Shown here piece after piece: positions 1 to 20,895 of a stretch of 64,000 bases of DNA (its first letter is position 1; every line of letters begins with the position of its first letter). The DNA is from Gigantopelta aegis. Its lineage: Eukaryota > Mollusca > Gastropoda > Neomphalida > Peltospiridae. The stretch lies in assembly GCF_016097555.1 (NCBI RefSeq), contig NC_054712.1:45904443-45968442 (forward strand), in the 5' to 3' direction. The notes below the pieces were generated by a model that had not been told where the DNA came from, made no database searches, and saw only the letters and a list, made by a program, of their open reading frames with translations. The translations under genes and the position numbers were made by a program.

Positions 1-795
1 TACCACTGGGATACGTCTCGCTCCATTAATAATACCAAAATATCAAAGTTCAGTTTGTTTCCTAATATATAATAACAAATGTTGTGCGAAGGAAATTATT
101 AGGAGTAAAAAATTCAGTTTGAGTTACTTCAAACATTAGGACGAAACACCTTAGACACAGACAAAAGAAAACAGGAAAATGTATTTCATGCTATTTTAGT
201 CATTAACCAGGATCTATCTCATGAATACTTCAATGAGAGAAATACCAGGATGGTCCCTTAGCATCAAAACTCATAGCGGAATTAATTATCATAATGCGAT
301 TATCCACCCAAGGAATTAAAACGACTTTCATTGGTGAACACGTTTCGTATCAGAATTTTTATTGTAATATACAGTTACCTTTTTTATTAAATACATATCC
401 CCCCACCCCCACCTTGTTTTGGGTACTATGCCTGGTCTGAGTCAGACGCTGTATCCACAACAAGCGTGCTTGAACATTTATTTGATATAAGCACGTTAAT
501 TCCCGACAAATGACCTGACATTTTTTTGTGGGCATACGTACATACAATTATTATAATGGGATTATCAACCCAAGGAATTAAAACGACTTTCATTGATGAA
601 CTAATTTGGTATCAGTACTAATAAAAGTGTTCAGTACGTATGTATTTGTCTCACTTATATTGTATACAGTTAAACAATGATTACGTAGTAGGCAATACAT
701 TTGTAATTTTGTTAAAGATCTATAGATGGTAGAAACGTCATGAACGAAAGTGACTCCTCTTAGTGTTTGTGTTGTTATTCGTGTGAATATATTAA
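1..795. other. Distal 3' flank of gene A, no gene seen
   Basis: AT-rich. 301-360 and 551-610 are near-identical direct repeats (CCCAAGGAATTAAAACGACT). 411-525 is a SINE-type tail with GATATAAGCACG. Copy B equivalents lie at 8458-8760 and 10962-11400. No coding potential recognised. Confidence 0.6.
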
Positions 796-1178
796 AGGGA
801 CATTCCTGAGTTTGCTGCAATTTTTAAGATGTTATGGACTAACAAAAACTTTTTAACGATTGTAATTACATATCAAATATATTTTTATGCATGAAATATT
901 AGTGGCTGTATATTAAACATGTTTCTGATCGTTCTAATATTTGTACTAGGTTAAATTTCATTTTATTTCCTGTAATATGCTTTTTTCGTACGTACGAAAT
1001 TATTTGAAGACAAAATCCAGTTTTCGCTTCTTACAATTATTAAGACGACCAGAAACACATTGAATATACAGACACTGATATTCTAAACACGAAAATATAT
1101 TTAATATGTATGTCTAATCGTAGAAATATTTTATAAGTCGGAAACATCTTATAATGCAGCAAACTCAGGAATGTTCTT
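796..1178. mobile_element. MITE with TTAA target duplication, 383 bp
   Basis: Terminal inverted repeats of about 24 bases contain CATTCCTGAGTTTGCTGCA at both ends. TTAA flanks both sides (792-795, 1179-1182). Copy B at about 11405 is an empty site with a single TTAA. A TTAA TSD is typical of Kolobok or piggyBac superfamilies; the ends are not clearly piggyBac. Confidence 0.85.
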
Positions 1179-1182
1179 TTAA

Positions 1183-2136
1183 ATTACACATGATTATGGG
1201 GTTACCCACGTGAATCAGATGAATCAGGAGTTGAGCATTTTGAAATAATCAAACTAACCAAGTCATAGTTGCTTTCGTACAGAGGTAGACGACTGTACGA
1301 TTCTTATCATTATTTGTACAGAACAAAAATGTACTTGTACATCACTTATTCTAATGACATACGGCAGACCTCGGCATGAAACTAAGTTGAGGAGAGTCAT
1401 TAATTAATCTCCTAACTTAAATTATGAGAACCATGTCGATATCTTATAAATTCCACATGCTAAAGGGAGCTCCATTTCCTGCCATGGACGGAGGAGCCGG
1501 CATGGGTCGACACTTGCACCCATGACAGACGTACGCTACAACAGCTTGCTCTGAATGTGCACGTTAAGACCTATGACCTGACCAGACCTGGGGAGCTAAA
1601 AATCTCCTTAAACTAGTCTTAGGGAGTGATGGGTAGCGATAGCAATAGCTCCCCTTAAACATCGAGGTCTAATTGCCACCGCCCCCCACCCCCAAAAACA
1701 AAAAATCACAAACAAAAAAATCACAATTAATCAATAATACCTGTAAAGAACAGAAAACAACAACAGATTCAAATTAAGGAAGACCTGTATTGACCTTAAC
1801 TTTCCCCAACACGATAAACACATTTCGTATGCGGTTAGATCCTGTTCCCACCTTCAATATTACAAGTTCTCAGTATGACTATCAGCTTTCCTTTCGTGTT
1901 TTACTGGCACAAACAAGAGTATTATTCAATATTTCTTCACCGGTAGTCAGCACCAGAAAATAAATAGATTAATACAAACTTTAAATAAGATGAACTGCTT
2001 TGTGTAAAATTAAATACAAATTAAATTTAAAACGCTGAACAAAAGCGTAAATATTTCAGGTCCGCATTTACTGGCAATTGTCCAAATGTTAGTAAAGGAA
2101 GTCAGGATCCTTTTGTTCGTCAGAGTGCACTCCAGT
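1183..2136 (-). other. 3' flank and 3' UTR of gene A
   Basis: Matches 11430-11825 and 12256-12955 of copy B, apart from the 430-bp MITE in B. Contains a C-rich run near 1680. No gene. On the minus strand no AATAAA was found. Confidence 0.6.
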
Positions 2137-6397
<4,261 letters not shown>

Positions 6398-6551
6398 GAT
6401 GGACCGTTTGCGTAGTAATACAACGTTGGTGTTCCTTTAGGTCTGTCGTGTGTCCCCGGAGTGAAGCAGACACCGATGTTAGTTCCTTTTGTACGACACC
6501 TTGTGTTTATGCTGACCTCTCCAAACAAATGGACCCACTTCTGTTGGTTGC

Positions 6552-6563
6552 CACGTGACGTCA
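6552..6563 (-). promoter_or_regulatory. Overlapping E-box and CRE upstream of gene A
   Basis: CACGTG overlaps a palindromic TGACGTCA about 155-165 bases 5' of the gene A start codon. The same arrangement is conserved at gene B. These match known E-box and CREB/ATF sites; function is inferred. A TATA-rich run at 6571-6590 is farther upstream, so it is unlikely to be a TATA box. Confidence 0.6.
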
Positions 6564-6817
6564 CAAATCCGTTTTACATATATATATATAGACATAATTG
6601 AAAGGTGAGGTAAATGTTGTGCTGGGGGTAGCGAGGTAAAGGGGGTGGGGGTGGTGGGTGGTGGTGTTTTATAATTTTACAAAATGAAGGTCAGGTCATA
6701 GGGTTTTGCGTGCACATTCAGAGCAAACTGTTGTAGCGCACGCCACAAAATGAAGCCTGTGTTTCCACTTTTATACAACAAAAATGCAAATGACAGATAA
6801 TAGAAAAAAAGGTTAAA

Positions 6818-7115
6818 GTTTGTTTTGTTTAACAACACCACTAGAGCACACTGGTTTATTAATCATCGGCTATTAGATGTCACACACTTGGTAATTTTGA
6901 CATAGTCTTAGAGAGAAACCCGCTACATCTTTTTCCATTAGTAGCAAGAATCTTCCATATGCACCATCCCGCAGACAGGATAACACATACCACGGCCTTT
7001 GACATACCAGTCGTGGTGCACTGGCTGAAATAGCCCAATGGGCCCACCGACGGGGATCGATCCGAGACTGACCGCGCATCAAGCGAGCGCTTTACCACTG
7101 GGCTACGTGCCAGCC
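6818..7115 (-). mobile_element. Full-length type 2 SINE
   Basis: Minus-strand reading: tRNA-like head, core, then type 2 tail ending GTTAAACAAAAC. Its head faces the head of the next SINE across about 70 bases. Confidence 0.88.
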
Positions 7116-7183
7116 GACAGATTATACAAATGACAAGTTTTCTAAGTTTTAAGTGAGTCACTCACTTTGAATATATGGGGGCG

Positions 7184-7503
7184 GGGCGTAGCGCAGTGGT
7201 AAGGCGCTCGCTCGATGCGCGGTCGGTCTGGGATCGATCCCCGTCGGTGGGCCCACTGGGCTATTTCTCGTTCCAGCCAGTGCACCACGACTGGTATATC
7301 AAAGGCCGTGGTATGTACTACCCTGTCGGTGGGATGGTGCATATAAAAGATCCCTTGCTGCTAATCGAAGAGCAGCCCATTAAGTGGTGACAGCGGGTTT
7401 CCTCTCTCAATGTCTGTGCGGTCCTTAACCATATGTCTGACGCCATATAACCGTAACAAAAATGTGTTGAGTACGTCATTAAATAAAACATTTCTTTCTT
7501 TCA
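7184..7503 (+). mobile_element. Full-length type 1 SINE
   Basis: Head with GTAGCGCAGTGGTAAGGC and GGATCGATCCCC, the core, then a type 1 tail (ACGCCATATAACCGTAA, GTCATTAAATAAAACATTTC) and a (TTTC)n end. Confidence 0.88.
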
Positions 7504-8457
7504 CTTTGCATATATTTGTGTCAAATATGAAGGGGTGAGCTTAAAGTTGTATCAGGACCAAAATATTTATTCATTTTCCTGATATGAAGAATATACCCCC
7601 TACACGAGAAAAAACGCAACTTCCAAATACTTTCATTTACTTCTCTTTATCAGGAACGGCGGAGCAGTGGGGGGGGGGGGGACAAAATATTATTGGTAGT
7701 AAATCTTAAGGCAGAGATGAATTTTAATTGTAGAATGCAGGAGATTGCATTCCAGGATATTTATTTTTAAAATTTTTACGGAGGAGCATACCCCTAATCC
7801 CCTAGAAACTTTGCTTTGCGCCATCGATCTCAATCATCCCCCCCCCCCACCCCCCACCCCATGTCGACTTGCTTCCGCCATACCTGTTATACACTTGCTT
7901 AAATACCTTTATGTGCGCTGGGGTTTATTTGGTAATTTATCCCACAGACAGGATAGCATATACCACGGTCTTTAATAAATATTTAAGTGGACCCTCCCAC
8001 TTTCTTGTCTTGATATATACCTCCCGTTTCATAAGTGTTAACCTAGTGGTTGATGCTGGTTGGTGTGTGTGTGGGGGGTAACCTTTGAATAATTAACTTT
8101 TAAATAAAAAAATTATATGAACCCGTTAATTGAATCTAGATTCTGCTGTGCGGAATTGCGATCCCACCTAAGAGGTATCCCCTGGTTCTATTTTAGGAAT
8201 CTGTTTTTATTTCACGTTCAAAATTATTTAACTTTTAAGAGACCTAATTTCAATATTTATTATAAGAGAACCGTCAAAATTGCTTCCAATTTTCTTTACA
8301 TTTTGTGTCTTAATGACATATTTGGCATTATTTAAAATTTCCAGAATACCTTTTTTTTTTTACTTCTAATTAATTTTATTGTAATAACATTTTACAATGT
8401 ATAATACATTATAATATATATATATGTATATATCTATATATATATATATATATACAC
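7504..8457. other. Intergenic, no gene seen
   Basis: AT-rich sequence with poly-G near 7671, a C-rich run near 7840, a scrap of SINE core (7935-7972, minus) and a (TA)n run at 8405-8455. No coding exon recognised. Confidence 0.5.
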
Positions 8458-8578
8458 ACCTGGTTTTGGATACAATGCCTGGCCCGAGTCAGACGTTGTA
8501 TCCACAACAAGCGTGCTTGAACATTTATTTGATATAAGCACGTTAATTCCCGACATTTGACCTGACAGTCTTTTGCGG

Positions 8579-8669
8579 GAATACATACATACATACATAC
8601 ATACATACATACATACATCATACATACATAACATACATACATACATACATACATACATACATACATACA
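8579..8669. repeat. (ATAC)n microsatellite
   Basis: Repeated ACAT/ATAC units after a GATATAAGCACG SINE-type tail. At the matching place in copy A (about 527-546) there are only one or two units. Confidence 0.9.
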
Positions 8670-8756
8670 ATTATCACAATGAGAATATCAACCCAAGGAA
8701 TTAAAGCGACTTTTATTGGTGAACAAGTTTCGTATCAGAACTAATGAATGTGGTAC

Positions 8757-8952
8757 AATTTGGTTTTATTTAACTAGAGCACATTGATTTATTAATCATT
8801 GGCTATTGGATGTCAAACATATGGTAATTTTTGCATTGTCATAGAAAGGAAACCCGCTACATTTTTCCATTAGTAGCGAGGGATTTTTTATATGCTCCAT
8901 CCCACAGACAGGACAGCAATACCACGGCCTTTGATATACCGGTCGTGTAGCC
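8757..8952 (-). mobile_element. SINE, tail and core half, split by GA-rich insertion
   Basis: Type 2 tail and core on the minus strand up to TAGCCCAAT. The missing head resumes at about 10862, so the block between was inserted into this SINE. Confidence 0.75.
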
Positions 8953-10549
8953 CAATTCACTTATCGCTATCGAAGGATTAAAGCCAGATATAACCAGTGT
9001 TATATTTGTTTGTGATTGTCATCTGCTTTTGAAATCAGTTGTATGAGCGACTCTATTCACAATGTCAGATCGTTTGACAGTGGGGGACGGTTGCCAGGAT
9101 CCTTTGTATTGAAATTCAAAACTGCCACGCTGAGGGCGGTAATAGGTTGATCACAAGGTGGGGGGGCGGGTAAAAAAACATGGTAGTTGTGTGATAGACC
9201 TGCAGGTTATTTAGTCTTTAATTTAATTAATGGTTATGATGGTCACATATGAGGACACGTCAGAACATTTTAAACCTCCGGCTGTTTGATGTTTAGAAAC
9301 ACACATGATTAGTTCAAACCGTAATTCATTCAACAGCACGAGCGAGAGCAGGAACGAGAAGGACGAAGGAGTCCTGAGAGATGAGAGAGGAGAGAGAGGG
9401 AGAGAGAGAGAGAGACCTGCGAGAGACGTAGAGAGAGAGAGGCGAGAGAGGAGAAGAGAGAGACTGAGAGAGAGGAGGAGAGAGAGCGAGAGAGAGAATT
9501 TTTTAGGTAGCGGTGGTTGTTTGAGAGAGAGAGAGAGAGAGATAGAGGGGTAGAGAGCATTGAGACTGAGAGAGAGAGAGAGAGAGGAGGGCGGGTTTTT
9601 TTTTGGTGTTGCAGAGGAGAAGGGAGAGAGAGAGAAGCGAGACGAGAGGATAGGACGTTGAGTGAGAGAATTGAGGGAGACAGGAAGAGAACGAGGGGGA
9701 GAGGGAATGGGGGAGAGACAGTAGGAGATCGAGGAGGAGAGATGAGGGAGGGGAGGGAGGGAGAGGAGAGGATTAGCGGAGAGAGAGAGAGAGACGAGAG
9801 ATAGAAGAGAGACGAGAGTACGATAGAGAGAGAGAGAGGAGAGATACGAGAGACGAGGGAGAGAGACAGAGAGAGAGAAGATAGAGAAGAGAGAGAGAGA
9901 GAGGGAGAGACGAGAGAGAGAGAGAGGAAGAGAACGAGAGGGAGAGGAAAAGGGGATGAGAGAGAGAGAGAGAGAGAGGAGAGAAGAGGAACGAGGCGGA
10001 GAGAGAGAGGGGGGGGGACCGTGGGGAGGGTGAGGGAGAGAGAGGACAGAGAGACGAAGAGGGGGAGAGGGATGGGAGAGAGGAGAGAAAGATGAATTGA
10101 TGAGAGAGGAGAGAGAGAGAGGAAGGAAGCGAATACGAGGAGGGAGGAGGAATGGGAGAGAGAGAGAGACGAGAGAGAGCGAGAGAGAGATGAGGAGAGA
10201 GGAGGATGAGGAGAGGAGAGAGAGAGAGAGAGGAGAGGAAGAGGAGGAAGAGAACAGAGGTCTGGAGAGTGGAGATGAGATTTTTTCGATTTGGAGAGAA
10301 GAGAGAGAGAGACGAGAGAGAGAGAGGAGAGAATAGAGGAGAGGGGAGACGGAAGAGGAGAGAGGAAGAAGAGAGAGAGAGAGAGCAGATTTGCGCAACC
10401 TTTTAAACTTCGGCGGTTTGAGTTTAACACATGATTAGTGTCAAAACATAATTTAATTAACAGAAACGAGCGAGAAGAGAGAAAACGAGAGAGAGAGAGA
10501 AAGAGAGATTTTTTTGGGAGAAGAGAGAGAGCGAGGAGAGAGAGAGGAG

Positions 10550-10593
<44 letters not shown>

Positions 10594-10861
10594 GAGATTT
10601 GCGCAACCTGTTTTTTGTTCGCGCATTAAATTTAGAACATCATTTGCACGAATATAACCGGTTACGCGAAATGAAAATTGGCTAGTTGAATTTATTTTTG
10701 CAAAACCATAAAAGGGTTACGCAGATTTGAAAGTCTTCAAGGCCTGACAATATGCTACGTACTGTCTGGGACAGATATTAAAGCGTTAGCGAGAGAGAGA
10801 AAAAAACCCTCGCTGCTTGCCAATTAACAGCAAAACATGTTTAATATATTCTTACAAAGAG
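8953..10861. repeat. GA-rich block inserted in a SINE; left arm of inverted repeat
   Basis: Unique ends (8953-9350 and 10610-10860) around 1.2 kb of degenerate GA. Both ends recur inverted at 23260-22880 and 21440-21185. The long open frames inside are repeat artefacts. The family is not recognised. Confidence 0.7.
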
Positions 10862-10932
10862 GGCAGCACCCGACGGGGATAGATCCTAGACCGACCGTGA
10901 ATCAAGCGAGCGCTTTACCACTGGGCTACGTC
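10862..10932 (-). mobile_element. SINE head, other half of the split SINE
   Basis: CACCCGACGGGGATAGATCC through to CTGGGCTACGTCC on the plus strand, i.e. the tRNA-like head on the minus strand, followed by a long poly-C. Confidence 0.75.
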
Positions 10933-11059
10933 CCCCCCCCCCCCCCCCCCCCCCCGCCAAGTGGTATAATGTTCAGTTCGTATTTATTTGTTTCATTTAT
11001 GTGGTATATAGTTAAACAATGATTATATAGTAGCCAACAGATTTGTAATGTTGATAAAG

Positions 11060-11324
11060 TGGGGTTTTTTTTAACGACACCACCAGAGCACATTGATTTA
11101 TTAATCATCGGCTATTGGATGTCAAACATATGGTCACTTTGACAGTCATAGAGAGGAAATCCGCTACAGTTTTTCCGATAGTAGCAAGGGATCTTTTATA
11201 TACACCCTCCCAAACATGGTGCACTGGCTGGAACGAGAAATAGTCCAATGGATCCACCGACAGGGATCGATCCCAAACCGACTGCGCATCAATCGAGCGC
11301 TTTACCACTGGGCTACGTTCCGCC
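11060..11324 (-). mobile_element. Type 2 SINE
   Basis: Tail, core with an internal deletion and complete head on the minus strand. Inserted in copy B; copy A at about 700-720 is empty. Confidence 0.85.
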
Positions 11325-11825
11325 CTCTTGATACAGATTTATAGATGACAGAAGCGTCAACAGAATGACTTCTGTAAGTGTTTGCGTTGTTATTCCTGTG
11401 AATATATTAAATTTTATTACCCCAGTGGTCACTCATAACAGGGAAAATATTTTCAATATTTTCTCAGTGAGAAATATTCAGTGACAACTGAAAAGTATTT
11501 CACTCGGGACATAAATTTGATAATAACTGCTACCTCGTTTATTATCCTCAATATACATTATTTTGGGGCTACCAACGTGAATCAGATCTGGAGTTGAAAT
11601 AATCAAACTAACCAAGTCATAGTTGTTTTCGTACAGAGGTAGACGACTGTACGATTCTATCATTATTTGTACAGAACACAAATGTACTTGTACATCATTC
11701 ATTCTAATGACGTATGGCAGACCTCGACATGAAACAAAGTTGAGGAGAGTCATTAATTACTCTCCTAACTTAGATTATGGGGAACCATGTCAATACCTTA
11801 TAAATTCCACATGCTAAGGGGAGCT

Positions 11826-12255
11826 GGCCACAGACCACAGTTAATTACGCTATACGTTTCTATATAGCGTTTGTGGCTGTAACATTTTTTATTAATATCA
11901 ACAGGCCCATGGATTTTTGTTTTTGTATATACCTTTGCCTGCTTGGGGGAAACATACCCTGAAAAAGACAACCCCTATTGTCCAGCTGTTTCTCCCAGGA
12001 TATTGGTTTAAACAAAGACACCCACATTAGACCTGGCCGGAGTACACCCATTTTACACAAAAAAACACTACTTTTGCATGGGCCGGAATTACCACAAACA
12101 AGTTTTCAATGTCAACAAGTTACACATTTTTACAAACTACATGCTCTCCCCTGTCAACTTCAGTCAAATAGTTGCCACTTCAAAGCTGTCTGCCATCAAA
12201 TAATCACAGTCAAACAGCAGACTACTTGCGCGGACAAATTTCCGGATCTGTTGCC
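11826..12255. mobile_element. MITE, 430 bp, 4-bp TSD (AGCT)
   Basis: AGCT at 11822-11825 and 12256-12259. Copy A (about 1468) has the site uninterrupted. Begins GGCCACAGACCACAG. An inverted relative with the same internal sequence is at 44104-44554. No coding capacity. Superfamily not assigned. Confidence 0.85.
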
Positions 12256-12955
12256 AGCTACATTTCCTGTCCTGGACGGAGGAGCCGGCATGGGTCGACA
12301 CCTGCACCCATGACAGGCGTGCGCTACAACAGCTTGCTTTGAATGTGCACGTTAAGCCCTATGACATGAACTGGCCTGACCTGACCTGACCTGGGGAGCT
12401 AAAAATCTCCTTAAACTATTCTTAAGTAATAGCTCCCCTTAAACATCAAGATTATTTTTAATTGTCCCAAATATAGAAAATCCACAATCAATCAATAATA
12501 CCCGTCAAGAACAGAAAACAACAACAGATTCAAATTAAGGAAGACCTGTATTGACCTTAACTTTCCCCAACATGATAAACACATTTCGTTCGCGGTTAGA
12601 TCTTGTTCCCACCTTCAATATTACAAGTTCTCAGTTTGCTACAAGTCCTCAGTATGACTATCGGCTTTCCTTTCGTGTTTTACTGACACAAACTAGAGAA
12701 TTATTCAACATTTCTTCACCGGCAGTTAGCACCGGAAACTCACCAATGTCTAAATATTTTACTTAACACTGTATAGAAGCCAAAATAAATAGATTAATAC
12801 AAATTTTAAATAAGATGAACTGCTGTGTGTAAAATAAAATATAAATCAATGTTTAAAAGAAAAGAGTAAATATTTCAGGTCCGCATTTACTAGTAATTGT
12901 CCAAATGTTAGTAAGAGAAGTCAGGATCCTTTTGTTCGACAGAGTGCACTCCAGT

Positions 12956-17738
<4,783 letters not shown>

Positions 17739-17883
17739 GATGGACGGTTTGCGTAGTAATACAACGTTGGTGTTCCTTTACAGTTGTCGTCTGTCCCCGG
17801 AGTGAACTGGATCCCGGTGTTGGTAAGTTTTGTACGACACCTTGTGTTGATGGAGACCTCTCCAAACAAATCGACCCGCTTCT

Positions 17884-17904
17884 ATTGGTTGCCACGTGAC
17901 GTCA
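17884..17904 (-). promoter_or_regulatory. CCAAT box, E-box and CRE upstream of gene B
   Basis: ATTGG (CCAAT on the minus strand) at 17884-17888, CACGTG at 17893-17898 and TGACGTCA at 17897-17904, roughly 150-165 bases 5' of the ATG. The E-box/CRE pair is identical in gene A, where the CCAAT motif has become CCAAC. Confidence 0.6.
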
Positions 17905-17939
17905 CAAATCCGTTTGACATATTTATGAGATAACTGAAA

Positions 17940-18516
17940 GGAGGAGAATCACCGTGAATACGTTTTTGTCAAATATGAAAGGACATCCAGGACCAAAATA
18001 TTTACTCATTGTTCTGCCATGAAAAACATACCCTAAAAAAAACCCATAACACCAACAAAACACCAAACAAACAAGCAAAGAAATACTTTCATTTACTACT
18101 ATTTATAAATGTATTTGATAAAATCTACTAGAGGTGAACGGCATGTTTGTACCCGGGTGTTTTAATCTACATTCCAGGGCCGTACCCTCCGGGGGGGGGG
18201 GGGGCAGGGGGGGCAGGGGGGGGGCAGCCGCCCCCCCCCCTGAGAATCTTGTCCTTTTTTTTTTTTTTTATATATATCTCCAGTAATAGCACAGAAATGT
18301 CAGGGTTTAATTTGTATAGTGTTTAATTCCCTGTATTTTGTATGTCATACGCTCAGGTAATATTCTAGAGGTTATAATATGTTATACGGCTACAGGTCTC
18401 TGACCGTCCATATTAAATAATAATACTGTATATCGAGACCAACGCGCTAAAAATAGAACAGGAAATGCATAACGGAAACCCTAATAGTTTGATATTTCGA
18501 GAATACAAAATCTAAA
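17940..18516. other. 5' intergenic sequence of gene B, no gene seen
   Basis: AT-rich, with a G-rich/C-rich block at 18190-18240. Nothing coding recognised. Confidence 0.5.
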
Positions 18517-18645
18517 ATGGCAAGTATGGCCCATGATCGCCTTAGTGGACTAGCTATGCTTCTTTGCCATCGGAACACACCATACATTCCTTGCCCAGAA
18601 CAGATATACTCTACAAAATGTAACTGGAGACAATTAGCTCATTAA
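18517..18645 (+). pseudogene. Possible hAT transposase C-terminal remnant
   Basis: A 42-residue frame with MAHDRLSGLAMLLCHRN resembles the end of the hAT C-terminal dimerisation region (RLSGLA followed by HR). It ends at a stop soon after, with no upstream transposase. Resemblance is by eye only. Confidence 0.4.
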
Positions 18646-19792
18646 ATTAATGTACTACAGCTGTAACAAATGTACAATACTGAACTGCAATAAAAACACA
18701 ATGTGCTTCAATGTCACCTATACCACAAACTCAATATGTGGCATTGCGAAACAAGAGCTGTATCTACCTGACATATCTTACAGGAATGACCTACACATCA
18801 GATTCTTCAGGAATGTCCTACATTTACTATACAAATCAAACAAACCTGCAATTATTTGGAGAGGAAAAAACCGATTGCTATATCATGCTATCAGAAAATT
18901 GAATATAACTTTGGAATTTGAATTCATGACGTCATACTGCCACTTGTCTATTTAGACTTCGAAATAAAAAAAAACACTTGTCTGTTTAGCTTGACGGATT
19001 GTTGTCACAGTAAGTCTGTTTAGCTTAAGAGTGCAGCTTTAAAAAAACATCTTAGACTTGACCCACCCAAGTGCCCGTCCTAAATTTAATAATGCCCTCC
19101 AAAATAATATAGTAATTCAGATCCAACAACGTCATGTCCCAACTCATCTAAACCCTTCTTGCATTATAAAATCCTACAAGATAACTAAATCACCGTTTGA
19201 AAAATGGCTAACTTTGCGAGTCCTTTAAATAATAATAATTTAAAAAAATCAGTTTACAATACTCTGCCAAATAATCATTGAAGTTGTTTAAATTTATTGT
19301 TGGCAATTGGTCAATTTTGTAATTCATGTCAGGAAAGGAAATCATGCCCCCGGACTTCTAAAAGGTTCCGCGTTTTTGGACAAGTCACAATTTGTTCTAT
19401 ATATAAAAAGTAGTGACCCCCCCCCCTCCCCCCAACTAGGATTTTGATCAGGGTACGCCCCTGAAAAAGGTCAAGATTTCAATCTTTATAGTATGTTAAA
19501 AATTATTTATAAAATTTAGTGCCCCCCCCATGTTTTGCATGATAAAAAGTGCGGGGGGGAAATTCAGTACGTTCTAAAATACCCCCCACTCCAAAGGTGT
19601 GTGTGTGTGTATGGAGGGGGGGGGGGGGGCATGTCCCGAGCGACCAGCCTGACAAGGCAAAGATTGTGTCCACTACAACCGGCACCAAGTCCCCCCCTCC
19701 GACTCGAAAGCTAATCTCAAAAAGTTCATAACTGGGAAAATCAGGTCCGGCTAAAACCTGAAAGTTCATGCTTTATTTGGATTCATGTGGAC
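18646..19792. other. Intergenic, no gene recognised
   Basis: Two overlapping open frames at 18650-18955 have no recognisable domain. C-rich and G-rich runs at 19420 and 19616. Otherwise AT-rich. Confidence 0.5.
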
Positions 19793-20232
19793 CCAACCGG
19801 CCTCGTGACTAGCGTCGTGGTTACTAAACATCGCAAGTCTACAGGCTGGTAGGTACCGGGTTCGTTCGATCCCAGTCGAGGCATTAGATTTTTAATCCAG
19901 ACCCCGAATTCCAAATTTACCTGAGGGAGTGCTCCGCAAAGGCTCAATGGTAAGGTGAAACCACTTGGCCGACCAGTGAAACCATAACTGTTTAAAATAA
20001 TAGGCCATGGTTTTTGCGTATCCTTACGTGTGGGAAGCGCAAATACAAGATCCCTAGCTGCTAATCGAAATTGGGTAGAGGGTAGCCCATGTAGTTCAAA
20101 AGAGAAACAGCAGTATTTCCTCTCAAATCTATGTGGTCCTTAACCATATGTCTGCGCCATATAACCGTTAAATAAAAATGTGTTGACTCCAACTGCGTCG
20201 TTAAATACCCGAAACATTTCTTTCTTTCTTTA
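19793..20232 (+). mobile_element. Chimeric SINE: type 4 head, shared core, type 1 tail
   Basis: Head with CTACAGGCTGGTAGGTACC and GGTTCGTTCGATCCC, then core-like CAAGATCCCTAGCTGCTAAT, then the type 1 tail (GCCATATAACCGTTAAATA) and (TTTC)n. Diverged. Confidence 0.75.
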
Positions 20233-20365
20233 TTGGACAAACTTGATGTGGGATTGAAGCGCTTGGTGCATGTACATAATTTCCTTGCGGTTATGAACTA
20301 AATTCATTATCAGACAAATCCATTTAGAGAAAATAGAGAAATATGACAGTTGCAAATTTGATAAT

Positions 20366-20660
20366 GCTAGCTTAGTCGGTTGAGTGCTCGCTTGTGGTGC
20401 TTGCGTCGCAGGATCAAACCACCTCGGTGGATACAATGACCTGATTGGATTTTTTCCTCGTTCAAACCAGTACACCACAACTGGACAAAGGCCGTGGTAT
20501 GTGCTTTCTTGTCTGTGGGAAAGTGCATATAAAAGATTCCTTGCTACATTAAGACAAATGTAACGGGTTTCGTCTGACTACGTGTCAGAATTATCAAATG
20601 TTTGACATCCAATGGCCGATGATTAATAAATTAATGTGCTCCAAACAAAACTTCTTTTTT
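20366..20660 (+). mobile_element. Type 3 SINE
   Basis: Head TTAGTCGGTTGAGTGCTCGC with B-box-like GGATCAAACC, the core, then a type 2 tail. The final GTGTCGTT stretch is missing. Confidence 0.85.
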
Positions 20661-20813
20661 TCAAACTTATTTTCAAACTCGTGTACACAACAATCATACT
20701 TTTGACTACTGATTACATTCACTGAAGGTTCAAGCACGTCTGCCATGGGTACATTATCCGAGTGTTCACAAACGTAAGCTGCTAATATTGCTACAAATCT
20801 ATGTTTGTCTGTC

Positions 20814-20815
<2 letters not shown>

Positions 20816-20848
<33 letters not shown>

Positions 20849-20852
20849 TATA

Positions 20853-20886
<34 letters not shown>

Positions 20887-20895
20887 ACTATATCT
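20816..20895. repeat. (TA)n microsatellite
   Basis: TA repeats with occasional AAT interruptions. Confidence 0.9.

Noticed and set aside
7184-7260. tRNA gene candidates at SINE heads
   Set aside because: A- and B-box-like motifs are present, but each is the head of a dispersed SINE with core and tail, and none folds as a clear functional tRNA by eye.
9223-10430. Open frames of 366-391 residues rich in Ser/Leu/Pro on the minus strand
   Set aside because: Translation of a degenerate (GA)n block in several frames; no non-repeat content.
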